Part shown: piece after piece, positions 54,151 through 64,000 of the stretch
Numbering within the stretch: position 1 is the first letter of the stretch
Layout of the letters: each line of letters starts with the position of its first letter
DNA from: Gnetum montanum
Taxonomy: Eukaryota; Streptophyta; Gnetopsida; Gnetales; Gnetaceae
Length of the DNA stretch: 64,000 nucleotides
Reading direction: 5' to 3'
Assembly: GCA_015680685.1 (NCBI GenBank)
Contig: MNCI01036747.1
Location: forward strand, 405,306 to 469,305
The notes under the pieces: generated by a model
What the model was told of the DNA's origin: nothing
The model's database searches: none
The model's input: only the letters and a program-made list of their open reading frames with translations
Made by a program: the position numbers and the translations under genes

Positions 54151-56885
54151 TGGTGTGGGGACACCTCTTCTGATCCCCTTATTCTACCCTACATACTATG
54201 TGTCTTTTTTAGTTAATTTTTCTAATGATGATTCTTGGATGTTTTGGCATGTTTCAAGGTTTTTTTGGGTTATTTTGATGAGTTGTGGATTGGGTCCTAT
54301 TGGGGGTTTATCAAGGTGCAACACCCCTGCACCAAATTGATATTAAAGCGAAGGTTTGGAGGTTTCCATACTTCTATGTTGAAGCTTGGTGTTTTGTTTG
54401 AATTAAAGGAACATTATTGTGGATATTTTTGCATTTTCTTTTGGATATCATTCTTGTTGCTTTAGGTATGACTCCAAAGAAGAAGACATATCATGAGCTT
54501 AGACAAGAGCTTTAAGAGTTTAAGGACTCCTTGAAAGCTTTTGTGACTTAAATGCAAGAAGTTCTTTCCAAAGTAAATGTCCGCAAGAACCAAGATTTTG
54601 CAAAAACTTCAAAAAGAGATATGAAGAAATTCAAGACTAACATGGAAAATATTTTAAGGAGAATTCATAGAATATCTTCTATCCATCAAGAAGGAAAGGA
54701 AGATGAAAGGTTTGATGAAGTAGAGATCAATGAGAAAAAGAGTTTTCAAGTATCTCTTATTGAGCAAAGGAGTGCTTAATACTCAAGGGTTTCAAGGAAT
54801 AGAACTAAGAGCTTCATAAAGGGACCAACAGATCTTCAAGGTTCAAGATGGTGTATACTGTTGATCAAGGAGAGTTCCTACCTCATGCGTCATGGAAGGT
54901 GAAGGATCAAAGCCAAGAGAGTGGAAAAGATCAAGGGACTTCTTCAAGGAGGATTAAGGGTAGCACTAGAAGGTATGATACTCATTCTTTTTGCAATTTT
55001 TCTACACCTTGTGGCAAGGGAAAGGAGATTCTATGTCAAGTTGACATTATCTCATGGAAGAGAGGTGAGTCTTCTAACTAAGCTATGTGGAAGAATGATT
55101 ACTTTAATGATGTTTTTTGATGAATATGATGTTAAGATCATGGAGGAGAGTTTACATTTTAAATTGGTACCATTAAAGTGGGATGAAGATCTTGTTGATG
55201 ATTCCTTTGAAGAGGAGAAACCATTGGAATTGGAAAATCCTATTTGGAATCTTGAACCTTCAAGATTTGATGAGATTGGACAACCACATGTGGAAGATCA
55301 AGTTGAACCAAAGATGGATGGGAGAAGCCATGAAGAGATAATTAAGAGTGAGCTTGACCTTGTTTATGGTAGTAATGTCTCTCATGTTGAAGCTAGAGTG
55401 ATGGATGCTAGTTTTTCACTTCATCTTGGTAGTGGTTTTTTCAATGGTAATGATGAGCATCATGATCATTGTGATGATTTTGATGAGATTGAGAGTTATA
55501 TTGTGACTTTTGATGCCATTGTTAGTAAGAGGAAGACTAATAATGGTAATTATTTAATGATGATGGCTATTGGAATAGTCATTATGAGGAGGTCATTATT
55601 GATGTGAGTGAAGACATTAATAATGATATTAGTTTCCAGAATTTGGAGATGCTTGCTATTAATTATAGCAATGATAAATTTATGAAGTGTAATGATGGAT
55701 TTGATTTTCTTGGCTATAAAATGGAAGTGTAGCATGAAGCCAATCTACATGGTGGTGATGAAATGAAGCTAAGTGGTAGTCTTCCAAACACAAAGGCGAA
55801 GAAAGTAAAGAAGAGGAAAAAGAAAAGAAGAAAGAGTGTTGAATTAAGAAAGCCTAAGGAAGTGTTTCTTATTTTTGATTTGTTATAGGTTTGTGTCATC
55901 ATGGGGATGTAAGGGAAGCATTCCAAGAAGAAGACTAGATGAAGGAAGCATGGTGGAGCATGAGGACAAGCCCCCATGAGCAAGGAAAGCTCAAAATCAA
56001 AACCTCCAATAATATTTCTTCTCATGTTGTAATGCATTGAGTCATGATTTTTGTGATGGCCTTGAGTCATGGGAGCATGATGCCTTCTAGCTTGTAAAAG
56101 GACATGAAGGCTTCTAGCATCAAAACAAGCATTGTTATTTTTGGCATTTGTAGGATACATGTCTCCCTAGAAAGATAGACCTCTCCCCTAGTGTAGATGT
56201 CTCAAGGCCAAAGGAGACATCTAAAAAAATAGTAGACATCTCTCCCATGAGAAGGGCTTTCAGAGGAGAAGTCTACATGAAGTTAGAGATGACCCAAATG
56301 CATGGGGAAACTTTTGAATGCTCATTCCAATTCATGAAATAACCAAAGCAAGATGAGAATAGCTGGGGAGAAGGTGAGAAGTCTTGAAACACATCTAAAG
56401 AACCTTAAGTTGAGCTGAGGAAAGGTTCCTAGGATTTTTTACCTTCTCCTTGCTTATAAATATTAATATAATTCACCATTGTTGAGAAAAGAGAGAGCAT
56501 AACCTTGAACATGAGCAGGAGAGAAAGCTTGTGAGAGTTGAGGGAAGAGAGCTTACACAAGGAAGTTGAGCAAGAGGCAAGAAATAACACTTGAGAGAGA
56601 GATTAGGAGAATCTCTTATAAGTTTCATGTTTTGAGCTTGGCTCTATTGTGAGTAATTAAGGATTGAGAGGGGACAAGTGTGGCTTCTAAGATCCTTGGG
56701 AGAGTTATGAGTTGAGTGTGGCTCCTCATCTTTGTTGTATTTTGTATGTATTTTTAGAATTATCTTAACATAAGGGAGATTTTATTTATTTTATTGTGTT
56801 GTTCTTACTTTCTAAGCTAAATTTGCTTGGAAGTTGTGGATTGGGTCCTATTGGGGGTTTATCAAGGTGCAACACCCTTGCACCA
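54151..56885 (+). mobile_element. 2.7 kb non-autonomous LTR retrotransposon nested in the solo LTR
   Basis: Left LTR 54151-54334 and right LTR 56679-56885 share terminal TGGTG/CACCA or TGTGG/CACCA and their last 52 bp almost exactly (GTTGTGGATTGGGTCCTATT onward), while their middles differ. TGATATTAAAGC at 54338-54349 fits a mutated initiator-Met primer site, and GGATTGAGAGGGGACAAG (56661-56678) is the polypurine tract. TSD: AGTTT (54146-54150) and AGTTC (56886-56890). No pol motif is present. Confidence 0.8.
54468..55607 (+). pseudogene. Decayed ORF of unknown function in the 2.7 kb element
   Basis: One frame runs from MTPKKKTYHELRQEL to the stop at 55605, interrupted by about five stops. 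The N-terminal part is charged and coiled-coil-like (KFKTNMENILRRIHRISSIH); the C-terminal part is acidic (DDSFEEEKPLELENPIWNLE; DEHHDHCDDFDEI). I do not recognise a Gag core, knuckle or protease. By position it is the element's only product, possibly Gag-like, but that is inference. Confidence 0.55.
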
Positions 56886-57195
56886 AGTTCCAAGAATCTC
56901 ATATTTATTGTTATTACATCAATGTGTCCAGGTACAATGATGCTCAAATATGGATTCATACAACTCCTTAAAATGCTATTGTAGGTACTCAAAAAATATT
57001 CTAACTTTGATGGAAGAAAACTACAAGAACTTGGCTACTCTAATGGCATAATGTGCCATAAATGGGATGGGTATGTGCATTTATATAGGCATGACATGAT
57101 GCTGCGTTGATGCATCAAACCATGCATTGATGGGGTTGCATTAATAAGGTTGTGTTGACACATGCCTATTGATGCAACTAGTTAATGATTCATCA

Positions 57196-57200
57196 TAAAT
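57196..57200. repeat. TSD TAAAT, right copy
   Basis: See 53579-53583. Confidence 0.85.
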
Positions 57201-59300
57201 GGAATCTTGAAAGATAAAATAAGAAGCTAGAGAAAATTTTGCTTATAGTAGATAAATAAGTTAGGAATTCATAGTAACAAGGTTCTTAAAAGTCTTGGTT
57301 TGATGAGTATTGTGTGTAGGCTAGATAGAGTAGTAAGAATATAAATGTGAAACACACACAAAGTTTAGTTAAGGCACATAAATGCTTTATTAGAGTCAAG
57401 AGAAGAAAATTTAGGAGGGAGCAATAAGAATATTTTGCTTATACTATGAAAAAGAAGCATAAACAGTTTTGATAGTATTTTTATCATAAAAACTTTTTAT
57501 TATTTAATTTTTATTTTCAAGATATATGCTCATTTTACAATGAACTATTTACAGAATAAGATGATAATTCTACTACAATTATACACTAAACACCTTTGTT
57601 ATTTACTCTGGAGAAAGTTATAAAGAGTGTTAAAAAGTTAGCATCTAGCAAAGTTGTAGATTCAAATCATTTATATGTAGAATTATTAAAATGGGCAAGA
57701 CATCTTATTCAAAGAGAAATTTGGCATAGATTAAATTCGATAATAGATCAAGGATTAGATCAACATTGAAAAACTACTAAGGCTATCTTATTATGTAAAG
57801 AAGGGGATAAAGTAATTTAAACAATCATTGAATAAATATTGTGAGTAATATTTTTGCTTAAGTTATTGGATACTTTGTTAAAAAAACTGAATTTGTTCTT
57901 GGTCTAGAGTTAACCAAGTTAACGCAAGATGTTAAGCAGGTTTTAGAAAAAATCACTATACTATTGATCACTTAGTTATTCTTAAACATTGCAAAGAGTT
58001 TGCAGAAAAACCTAACAAAAAAATTTTAATTTGTTTTGTTGATTTTGGAAAAGCATATGATTCATTGATTCACCCAGATTTAGGGTTGTGCTAGTATAAA
58101 ATTAGTCTCTTTTTAGAATTAGTTACAACAACTAAAATGAGGAAGTGATTATTGAAATTATAAATAAGAATTCAAAGAAAAATTCTAATTCTAGAGCAAA
58201 ATTGACTTTAAGCAATGTTGTCCACTTTCTCCAACTATCTTTGGTATTTTTATTAATGAAATGTAGGATTGAATGGTTATGCAATGTGCAAGATAATCAT
58301 ACTATTAACATTGAATCCCAAGTAGTGAATCTTCTTTTGTATGTAGATGATGGTGCTTTGATTTCTACTACTATAGAAGGTATGCAAAATATATTGCCAA
58401 TTTTATAAAATTATTATTACTTATTTGGTCTTGGAGTGAATGTAGTTGAAACTAAATTTATGATTTGAGTTATAAGAAATAACGTATAATTTTCATTTTA
58501 AAGGTACCAATGTGTAAATGGTAGGTTCTTTTAAATATTTGGGTTTCATTTATATGAACAATTACAAGTGGGGAAAGCACATCAAAGATAAAATAGTAGG
58601 AGGTTTCAAGGCTTTGCATGTTTTAAAAAGTAAATGCAAGAATTTTGGAGCTTGACTTAGAAGGTTAGAAAACAAATTTTTTAGCCTATTACCTATCCTA
58701 CTATATTGTATGGATGTGCTATTTTAGAATTCGGACTCAGTGCTAAACTTTGGAAAGATATTGAAAAAGTGAAAAAAAAATTCCTCTTGATGAGTTAAAG
58801 GTGAAGATGCAAATACTTTACTTAATGTTATTATGTTAATGTGATTTATTACATTTAGAAGTAAAAGCCTTTTTATAATTCATTGTATATGCTCATAGCT
58901 TACACATCTTAAGGCAAGACATATTCTCTAAAGTAGTTTTTAAGAATTTGTGAGATTTTAATTTGTATTTTCAAGGGATGTTATGGTTGATAAAATAGAA
59001 TATTTATTAATGAAGTTTGGCAAAATCCTAAGCATATTCACTAATTAGTTAAGTAGAAGGTTTTAATTAGTAATGCATAGTCTAATGTATAAGGTAATAA
59101 ATAATTATATTTCCAGTATATTAGATCTAATAAACAAGATGCAAAATCTTACTATATTTCAATTACGATTCCAATAAAGCATCAGAAGACTATCAATGAA
59201 CTTTAGTTAAGTTTTCAATTTCCCTAAGAAGAGTGTAGCTATAGGTTGTAGGTTGTGTATGTTAGAAACACTTTAGGATGAGTTGCATATGTTTTTTTTA

Positions 59301-59899
59301 TGCTATGACTATCCATTTGAAATAGTGTTATAATGTTGGAGCAAAAAATTTATATGATTTGTTTTTATTGCTCCCATTAGTTCTTGGTCAATTTGTAAAG
59401 TTTGTCTTTATTTTTTATGAAAATGTAATATCTATCTAGTAGATCCTATAAATCTTCAAACATAATAAAGCTTCAACTTTAGTTTCATTCAAAATCTTAA
59501 AATTAATCTTAGTACTTTCAAATAAAAGTGGCATGCTTTAGCTTATTGATTTTTTCTCATGTTTTAGTTTTATGTGTTTTATACTATGAATTTTAAACAA
59601 TGAAATTATAGATAATTTTAACTCAAAACTTATTTGACTATAGATACTTTCAAGATATCTATCCTATATAATAATTTTGTAGAACTATTATAACACCTCT
59701 ATGAATTATCTATAAAATCCTATAAATAACTAATAAAAATGGAATGAAACCATAAGGATTTGGATTTACTCTTGATTTACTAATTTAAGAGAAAGTCATA
59801 AAATATATAAAAATTATTAAATAGAAGCATAAATATATTAGATCATCATAGCATAGCAAGATTTTTTACTACAAGAATAAATAATAAAATAAAATTACT
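59301..59899. other. AT-rich DNA between LINE-D and the next LTR
   Basis: Nothing recognised. May contain the LINE-D 3' UTR. Confidence 0.45.
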
Positions 59900-60766
59900 T
59901 GATGAGTCATGCTTTCAGAGCCACGATATTAGGTATCTGATATTGGAGCACAGCCTTCAATGTCAAGCATCCAATATTGCCTCTTCTATGTGTGCCTATA
60001 AATACTGCACTTGGGGGTGGACGGTTGAGATAGAAAAATAGAAGAAATAGAGAAGATAAGTTAGATTCATAGATTTTTGATTTTAAGCTTTGTTAGTTTT
60101 TAGTGCATGGCTGCAATGTGATGTTAAGTGATTGTACGACATCTTTATTCGAGTGTGACATACTTGGACATGTTGCATGTCTGGCAATATATATCGAGAT
60201 TACTTCCATCATTGCAGCATCCACTTAGCTTTATTATTATTTTTAATTGTTTAATTGTTTACTATTTTCCTTAGTTAATGTTTCCATTTATTGCTATTTA
60301 TTATTTTTGTCATTAAGCAGAATGAGTACGACTAATCATGGGTGCTTAAGTATAATTACTTGGTAACCTAGTAGTGTATCATTTGGTAAGCCTAGTGATG
60401 TATGCTTGGTAATCACAGCAATAGTTATGCAAAGTCCAAGGCATGTGCGAATAGTTAGGAATGGATACTCATTGCACATAGGCTAGTTCAGGCTTTACTT
60501 TCCATTGTTAATTAGCTTAATTAATTAATCTCTTTATTATCATTAGGAGTAGCTTAGGGCTAGACAACATTAAGAATCATATTCCTCACTCTAGACTAAA
60601 TCATATGTGACAAAGCTACCACTAGTCAAAGTGGGAAGATAGTGAACGACGATCAAGAGATAACGATTTAGATGCACAACTAGTCCAATCCATAGAATTC
60701 AACAAGATTGAGCATGAACGCTTGTGATTCGTATCATTGGGCATAGGTGTAACTCACTACTCATCA
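59900..60766 (+). repeat. 5' LTR, 867 bp
   Basis: Starts TGATGAGTCATGC and ends CACTACTCATCA, an 8-bp inverted terminal repeat TGATGAGT/ACTCATCA. TATA box GCCTATAAATACTGC near 59995-60009. R-U5 aligns with the other copies; U3 is more diverged. Confidence 0.85.
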
Positions 60767-60891
60767 TTAGCACAGTTACTGGGGATGATGCTAGTTATCT
60801 AGATTAGTTATATTATACACGATCACTATAAACACATTAACAATATATCCTTTCAAAAATATTAAATCGCACACATCATTAACTAAAAACA

Positions 60892-63150
60892 ATGTCTCTT
60901 TCACAAGAAAGTGATAATGCATTGTATGGTAAGAACATTCATTGGAGAACTAACGAGATATATGTTTAAGAAAGTTGGAGTGACCAACCTTATGTAGGGG
61001 TTTCATATGTTCATGACCAGACTGATGACACTCAAAGACTACATTTACCTAAGGTAGATAACCCTAGAGGAGATGAAGTAAGTCCTGGATTAGGGGAGGC
61101 CTCAAGGCCTAGGACCTCCTCAAAACTTGAAAAAGATAAATTAAGGGACCTTGGGNGCATCAGGCTCATAGTGGCCAATAAAGGTTCATGTCATTAGACA
61201 TATTGTGATGAAAATATATATTTCTATTTGTTTTATTGTGATTGCTTGTCTATGTTCATTTTAATGTCTTTGATTTCTCCCGTGGGTTCAATTTCTATTC
61301 TTATTTCAACCCCACAGTGAAGCTTTGTCTCTATACCTATGTTCATCTTTGTCAAAACTAGACATTGAAGAGGAAGAGGAAGATGAGGAACTGGGAGGAT
61401 TTCCATGGCTTCTGTGGTGTTCCCCAAGGTCCCTTAATTTATCTTTTTCAAGTTTTGAGGAGGTCCTAGGCCTTGAGGCCTCCCCTAATCCAGGACTTAC
61501 TTCATCTCCTCTAGGGTTATCTACCTTAGGTAAATGTAGTCTTTGAGTGTCATCAGTCTGGTCATGAACATATGAAACCCCTACATAAGGTTGGTCACTC
61601 CAACTTTCTTAAACATATATNATTCGTAATGAAATGAGGAAGACCCTTGGGATGTATGCTACAGGTCAATTATACAAGCTATGAACCCATCAGATCTGAG
61701 AGCTAATCAAGCATGTGGCGAAAGAAGAAGGAAAGTTATGAAAATGTGAGAATGTTGAGAGGTATCACTGGGAACCAACTCTTCAAAAGAAGAGGGTCCA
61801 CATCTATGGTAAGGAAAAATAGGTTGCTCTTGATAGGATGATTTCTCAACAAACCTTATCGATATAGAAGTCTATTAACAAACTTGAAGTAAAGTTTGAT
61901 AGGATGTTTAAGTGGATAAATGAGAAAGTTACAACTTTCTTAGAAACTGTAGATGAGAAGGTAACACAAAATGAATTAGGTGATCATAATGAACAAAGGA
62001 AGAAGAACCAGGAAATAAATAGGAACACTTATTAGCAAAGAAGGAAAATGGCTGAAGAAAACAAGGCATAGAATTAATCACAAACGAAGATAACAAATGT
62101 GACATCCACATATATGATCACTGGAAGGGCCATTGCCCAATCATGCCACATCTACATGAGTATTGGGCTTTTGCATTGAATCCCATGTTTGTACAAAAGC
62201 ACATGCTTAGGAAATTACCTTTTCCATAAGGTAATTATAGACAATCCTACAACCAATCGTACTATCCTATGGGGACTTATTACTAGCCTCAATAGTATTA
62301 TCAACCACAGTGGCAAAACCCATAGTCATGGGGGAGGCTATCACAAACCTAGACTTACCCTTACTACTAGCTAAACTTGTATAGTTATTATGTTTAACAA
62401 CTTGTTTTTCCCACTAGTTCTATGTCCTCTACTTCAAATCGCTACTATCACTCTTCTGAGTATCATCAACCCGTGACATCTCTTGAAGGATCGCCACCTC
62501 ACATCTCTTACTCTTCATTCTATCCTCGATATTCTCATGCTCCACCTCGTCACATGTTACTACTAGCAACACAGGAAGGTTTAGCCTCACAACATTAACA
62601 AATGAATTCCACTTGTGCTGCAAATGTGCATAGACATGCTAATGCTAGTAGGTTCCCACTACAATCTTGGAAACATCCCTTCTTTAGGATGACTCCCATG
62701 CGTAAGTGCAACACTCATGAACCTACTACATCATCCAAACCAAAATAAGGTGAATCAAGTGTAATGCCTTCCCTTTCACAACAAATGTCCTTTGATCTTA
62801 TGCAAGGGCCACAATCTATCGTTACTCCAACACCTAATAGGAGCAATGAATCTAGCATTGTGGAGAGAAAAATGAATCCATGCATACCTAATCATGATTA
62901 AGCATGTAATCATGGGCCAAATATCCATAACGTTGACACAAATCATACTTTAACCCATCATACAATTTACAACGAAGTGTGTGAACAACTACCAAGAGAT
63001 ACCACTAAACCAAGAGACACCTCATGGTTTGGAAATGAAAAGCTAACACTGTTTTACAAATGCATGAAGCCTACCTATCCACTTATTAATTCTTATCATG
63101 TCAAACACTTAGTCATGGGGGAAACACCCCATCCTAACATTCAAAATTAA
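60892..63150 (+). pseudogene. gag: Gag region of the 59900 element, decayed and mis-assembled
   Basis: Begins MSLSQESDNALYGKNIHWR and continues to KLEKDKLRDLG at the N (61156). If the following segment (61157-61620) is turned around, it extends this with a Ser-rich stretch (PPSSSSSSSSMSS) like that in the 50646-51786 gag. After 61622 the frame continues with stops: YWAFALNPMFVQKHMLRKL, HISYSSFYPRYSHAPPRHML and TSWFGNEKLTLFYKCMKPTY. The latter part is not a recognisable domain. Confidence 0.6.
60958..61621. other. Flipped contig: exact 198-bp inverted duplication between single Ns
   Basis: 60958-61155 is the exact reverse complement of 61423-61620, and each arm abuts a single N (61156 and 61621). 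The 464-bp piece between the Ns behaves like a contig that overlaps its left neighbour by 198 bp but was placed in the wrong orientation. Confidence 0.85.
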
Positions 63151-64000
63151 TAATTGTTTTTCGTCTTTTTGTTTTCCAATTTTTTATCATTTTCTTATTT
63201 CTAGATACAAATTTTTCCTATCCTCTTCAACTTTTTTCACATTTTTTTTCATTCCCTTTGTCAGTAATCTCACTTGTGATTAAAATGATCATGTAGCCCA
63301 TTGAGGTGAGGTTTTCTATATGTTGTCAAGTCATAAGGGACTGATTTTTTGGACAATAAGACCACATCATCCATCCATCCATTCCATTAATAAGGGATTG
63401 TTACTTTGGTCATAATGATATTCTTTTTCATCATCAAACTAAAAATAAATTCATAATCATTCTGCTTTAGATAGAAAACTGAAAAAAAAGGAGGAATGTG
63501 AAGGGTGTGAGATCAAGGGTATTTGTGAATTCTCTTTGACCACTTTTGTATGTTCTATTATGTTGCTAAGGTTGTAATTATATCCTTAGAGATCTAATGA
63601 AAAATAAGAGTAAGAGTAAAATAAAAGGGCACTAAATAAACTTTTGAGAGTCCCATTGGAAAGACATGTTACCCATGCCTTAAGGTTTGTGGCTTCTTAG
63701 ATTACTTCAAAAAAGAAAAAAAAGGAAAAGAAAAAGTGCCATGAATAAACTCCTCCCTTGGACAAAATGCCAAGTGATGCTACTCCTTGCAATTATGGTA
63801 GTGTTATGGTTGTGAAACAAAGTGATGAAACAATGCAATGTCATTGGAAAATGGTTTGGACTTGGTTTGAATATTGGAAAGAAGGGCTAATGATTATTCA
63901 ACCATTAATAACACACAAGGATTCATTATGCCTATGGTAAGGCACCTCAGATCCTAATTCTTGCAATCCCTTCTATAGTCCATCTCATCCCACTATCTGT
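63151..64000 (+). other. Unassigned part of the 59900 element
   Basis: T-rich then A-rich sequence with no coding signature recognised. Presumably internal sequence of the element that continues beyond the window. Confidence 0.4.

Larger units (their letters stand above)
53584..57195 (-). mobile_element. Solo LTR (TGATGAG/CTCATCA family) containing a nested LTR element
   Basis: The LTR halves 53584-54150 and 56891-57195 together give about 870 bp, the normal length of this family's LTR. They start TGATGAG and end TTCATCA, with the perfect TSD TAAAT. There is no internal region, so it is a solo LTR left by LTR-LTR recombination. A TATA box reads CTATATAAATG on the minus strand near 57084. Confidence 0.85.
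52853..59300 (+). mobile_element. LINE-D: degenerate non-LTR retrotransposon, same type as LINE-C, split by a solo LTR
   Basis: Endonuclease fragment before 53583 (FPRDATYYNTIELSCDHPF, then FICGDFNAKIG at about 53107-53142). RT and C-terminus after 57195: KVVDSNHLYVELLKWA (about 57648-57695), FYTIDHLVILKH (about 57962), ILICFVDFGKAYDSL (about 58025-58069), LLLYVDDGALIS (about 58332-58367), GSFKYLGFIYM (about 58527) and CRLCMLETLEDELHMFFLC (about 59247-59310). With the insertion removed, the distance from GDFNA to the YVDD box (about 1.6 kb) agrees with LINE-C. Many stops; inactive. No poly(A) or TSD found. Confidence 0.8.
59900..64000 (+). mobile_element. LTR retrotransposon (TGATGAG/CTCATCA family), 5' part, runs off the window
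   Basis: 5' LTR 59900-60766, leader, and a decayed Gag region in plus orientation. No 3' LTR occurs before the window end. The Gag frame is confused by a misplaced contig between the Ns at 61156 and 61621. The downstream stretch 61630-63150 is open for long runs between stops and rich in Ser, His, Pro and Tyr, but no RT, RNase H or integrase motif is seen up to 64000. Confidence 0.75.

Noticed and set aside
60958-61620. A true natural palindrome or inverted-repeat transposon
   Set aside because: Both arms are exact and end precisely at single-N joins, which fits a misoriented contig better.

Overview
The window looks like nuclear DNA of a land plant, most likely a seed plant with a large, repeat-rich genome. 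A conifer or other gymnosperm would fit, but this is an inference from the long AT-rich intergenic stretches, the abundance of old LINEs and LTR elements and the 2 kb intron. I recognise one probably functional host gene: a minus-strand, three-exon gene (17124-22291) for a plant protein of the ankyrin-repeat/GPCR-chaperone type (ANKRD13-like). Everything else identifiable is transposable-element DNA, one subtilase pseudogene, one PIF1-type helicase remnant, and AT-rich intergenic DNA.

Left part (1-15848). The 3' part of an LTR (1-416) and AT-rich DNA are followed by an old, GC-rich L1-type LINE (LINE-A, 1116-15834) with a 12-bp target-site duplication (TSD) and a poly(A) tail. LINE-A is split at 5626/14929 by a complete 9.3 kb LTR element (5627-14923, TSD GTCGA). 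That element encodes only a decayed Gag-protease polyprotein, with no reverse transcriptase or integrase, so it is non-autonomous. Its 1.5 kb LTRs carry dense arrays of heat-shock-element-like TTCnnGAA modules and a further such module 27 bp upstream of the TATA box. I regard this as the most interesting biological signal in the window.

Middle (15849-46700). The ANKRD13-like gene is followed by AT-rich DNA with tRNA-derived SINE-like heads (26.2-27.8 kb), a minus-strand LINE of an unusual type (LINE-C, about 27.85-31.0 kb), a minus-strand L1-type LINE (LINE-B, about 34.1-38.7 kb), a 1.5 kb non-autonomous LTR element with tRNA-Met-type primer site and a CCHC knuckle (40392-41908), a diverged minisatellite-like stretch (42.1-43.1 kb) and a subtilase pseudogene (44.1-46.0 kb).

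Right part (46700-64000). There is a PIF1-like helicase remnant with its C-terminal segment duplicated beside a 508-bp assembly gap, a 450-bp foldback palindrome (48412-48862), and a cluster of one LTR family with termini TGATGAG/CTCATCA. That family is present as an internally deleted element (49571-52852), a solo LTR (53584-57195, TSD TAAAT) and the 5' end of a plus-strand element that runs off the window (59900-64000). The solo LTR sits inside a second copy of the unusual LINE (LINE-D, about 52853-59300) and is itself split by a 2.7 kb non-autonomous LTR element (54151-56885). The insertion order can therefore be read directly: LINE-D, then solo-LTR family, then the 2.7 kb element.

Assembly quality matters here. 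Single-N joins at 9151 and at 61156/61621 are flanked by exact 55-bp direct and 198-bp inverted duplications, which look like unmerged or flipped contig ends rather than biology. There are further Ns at 5217-5219, 34064 and 46272.
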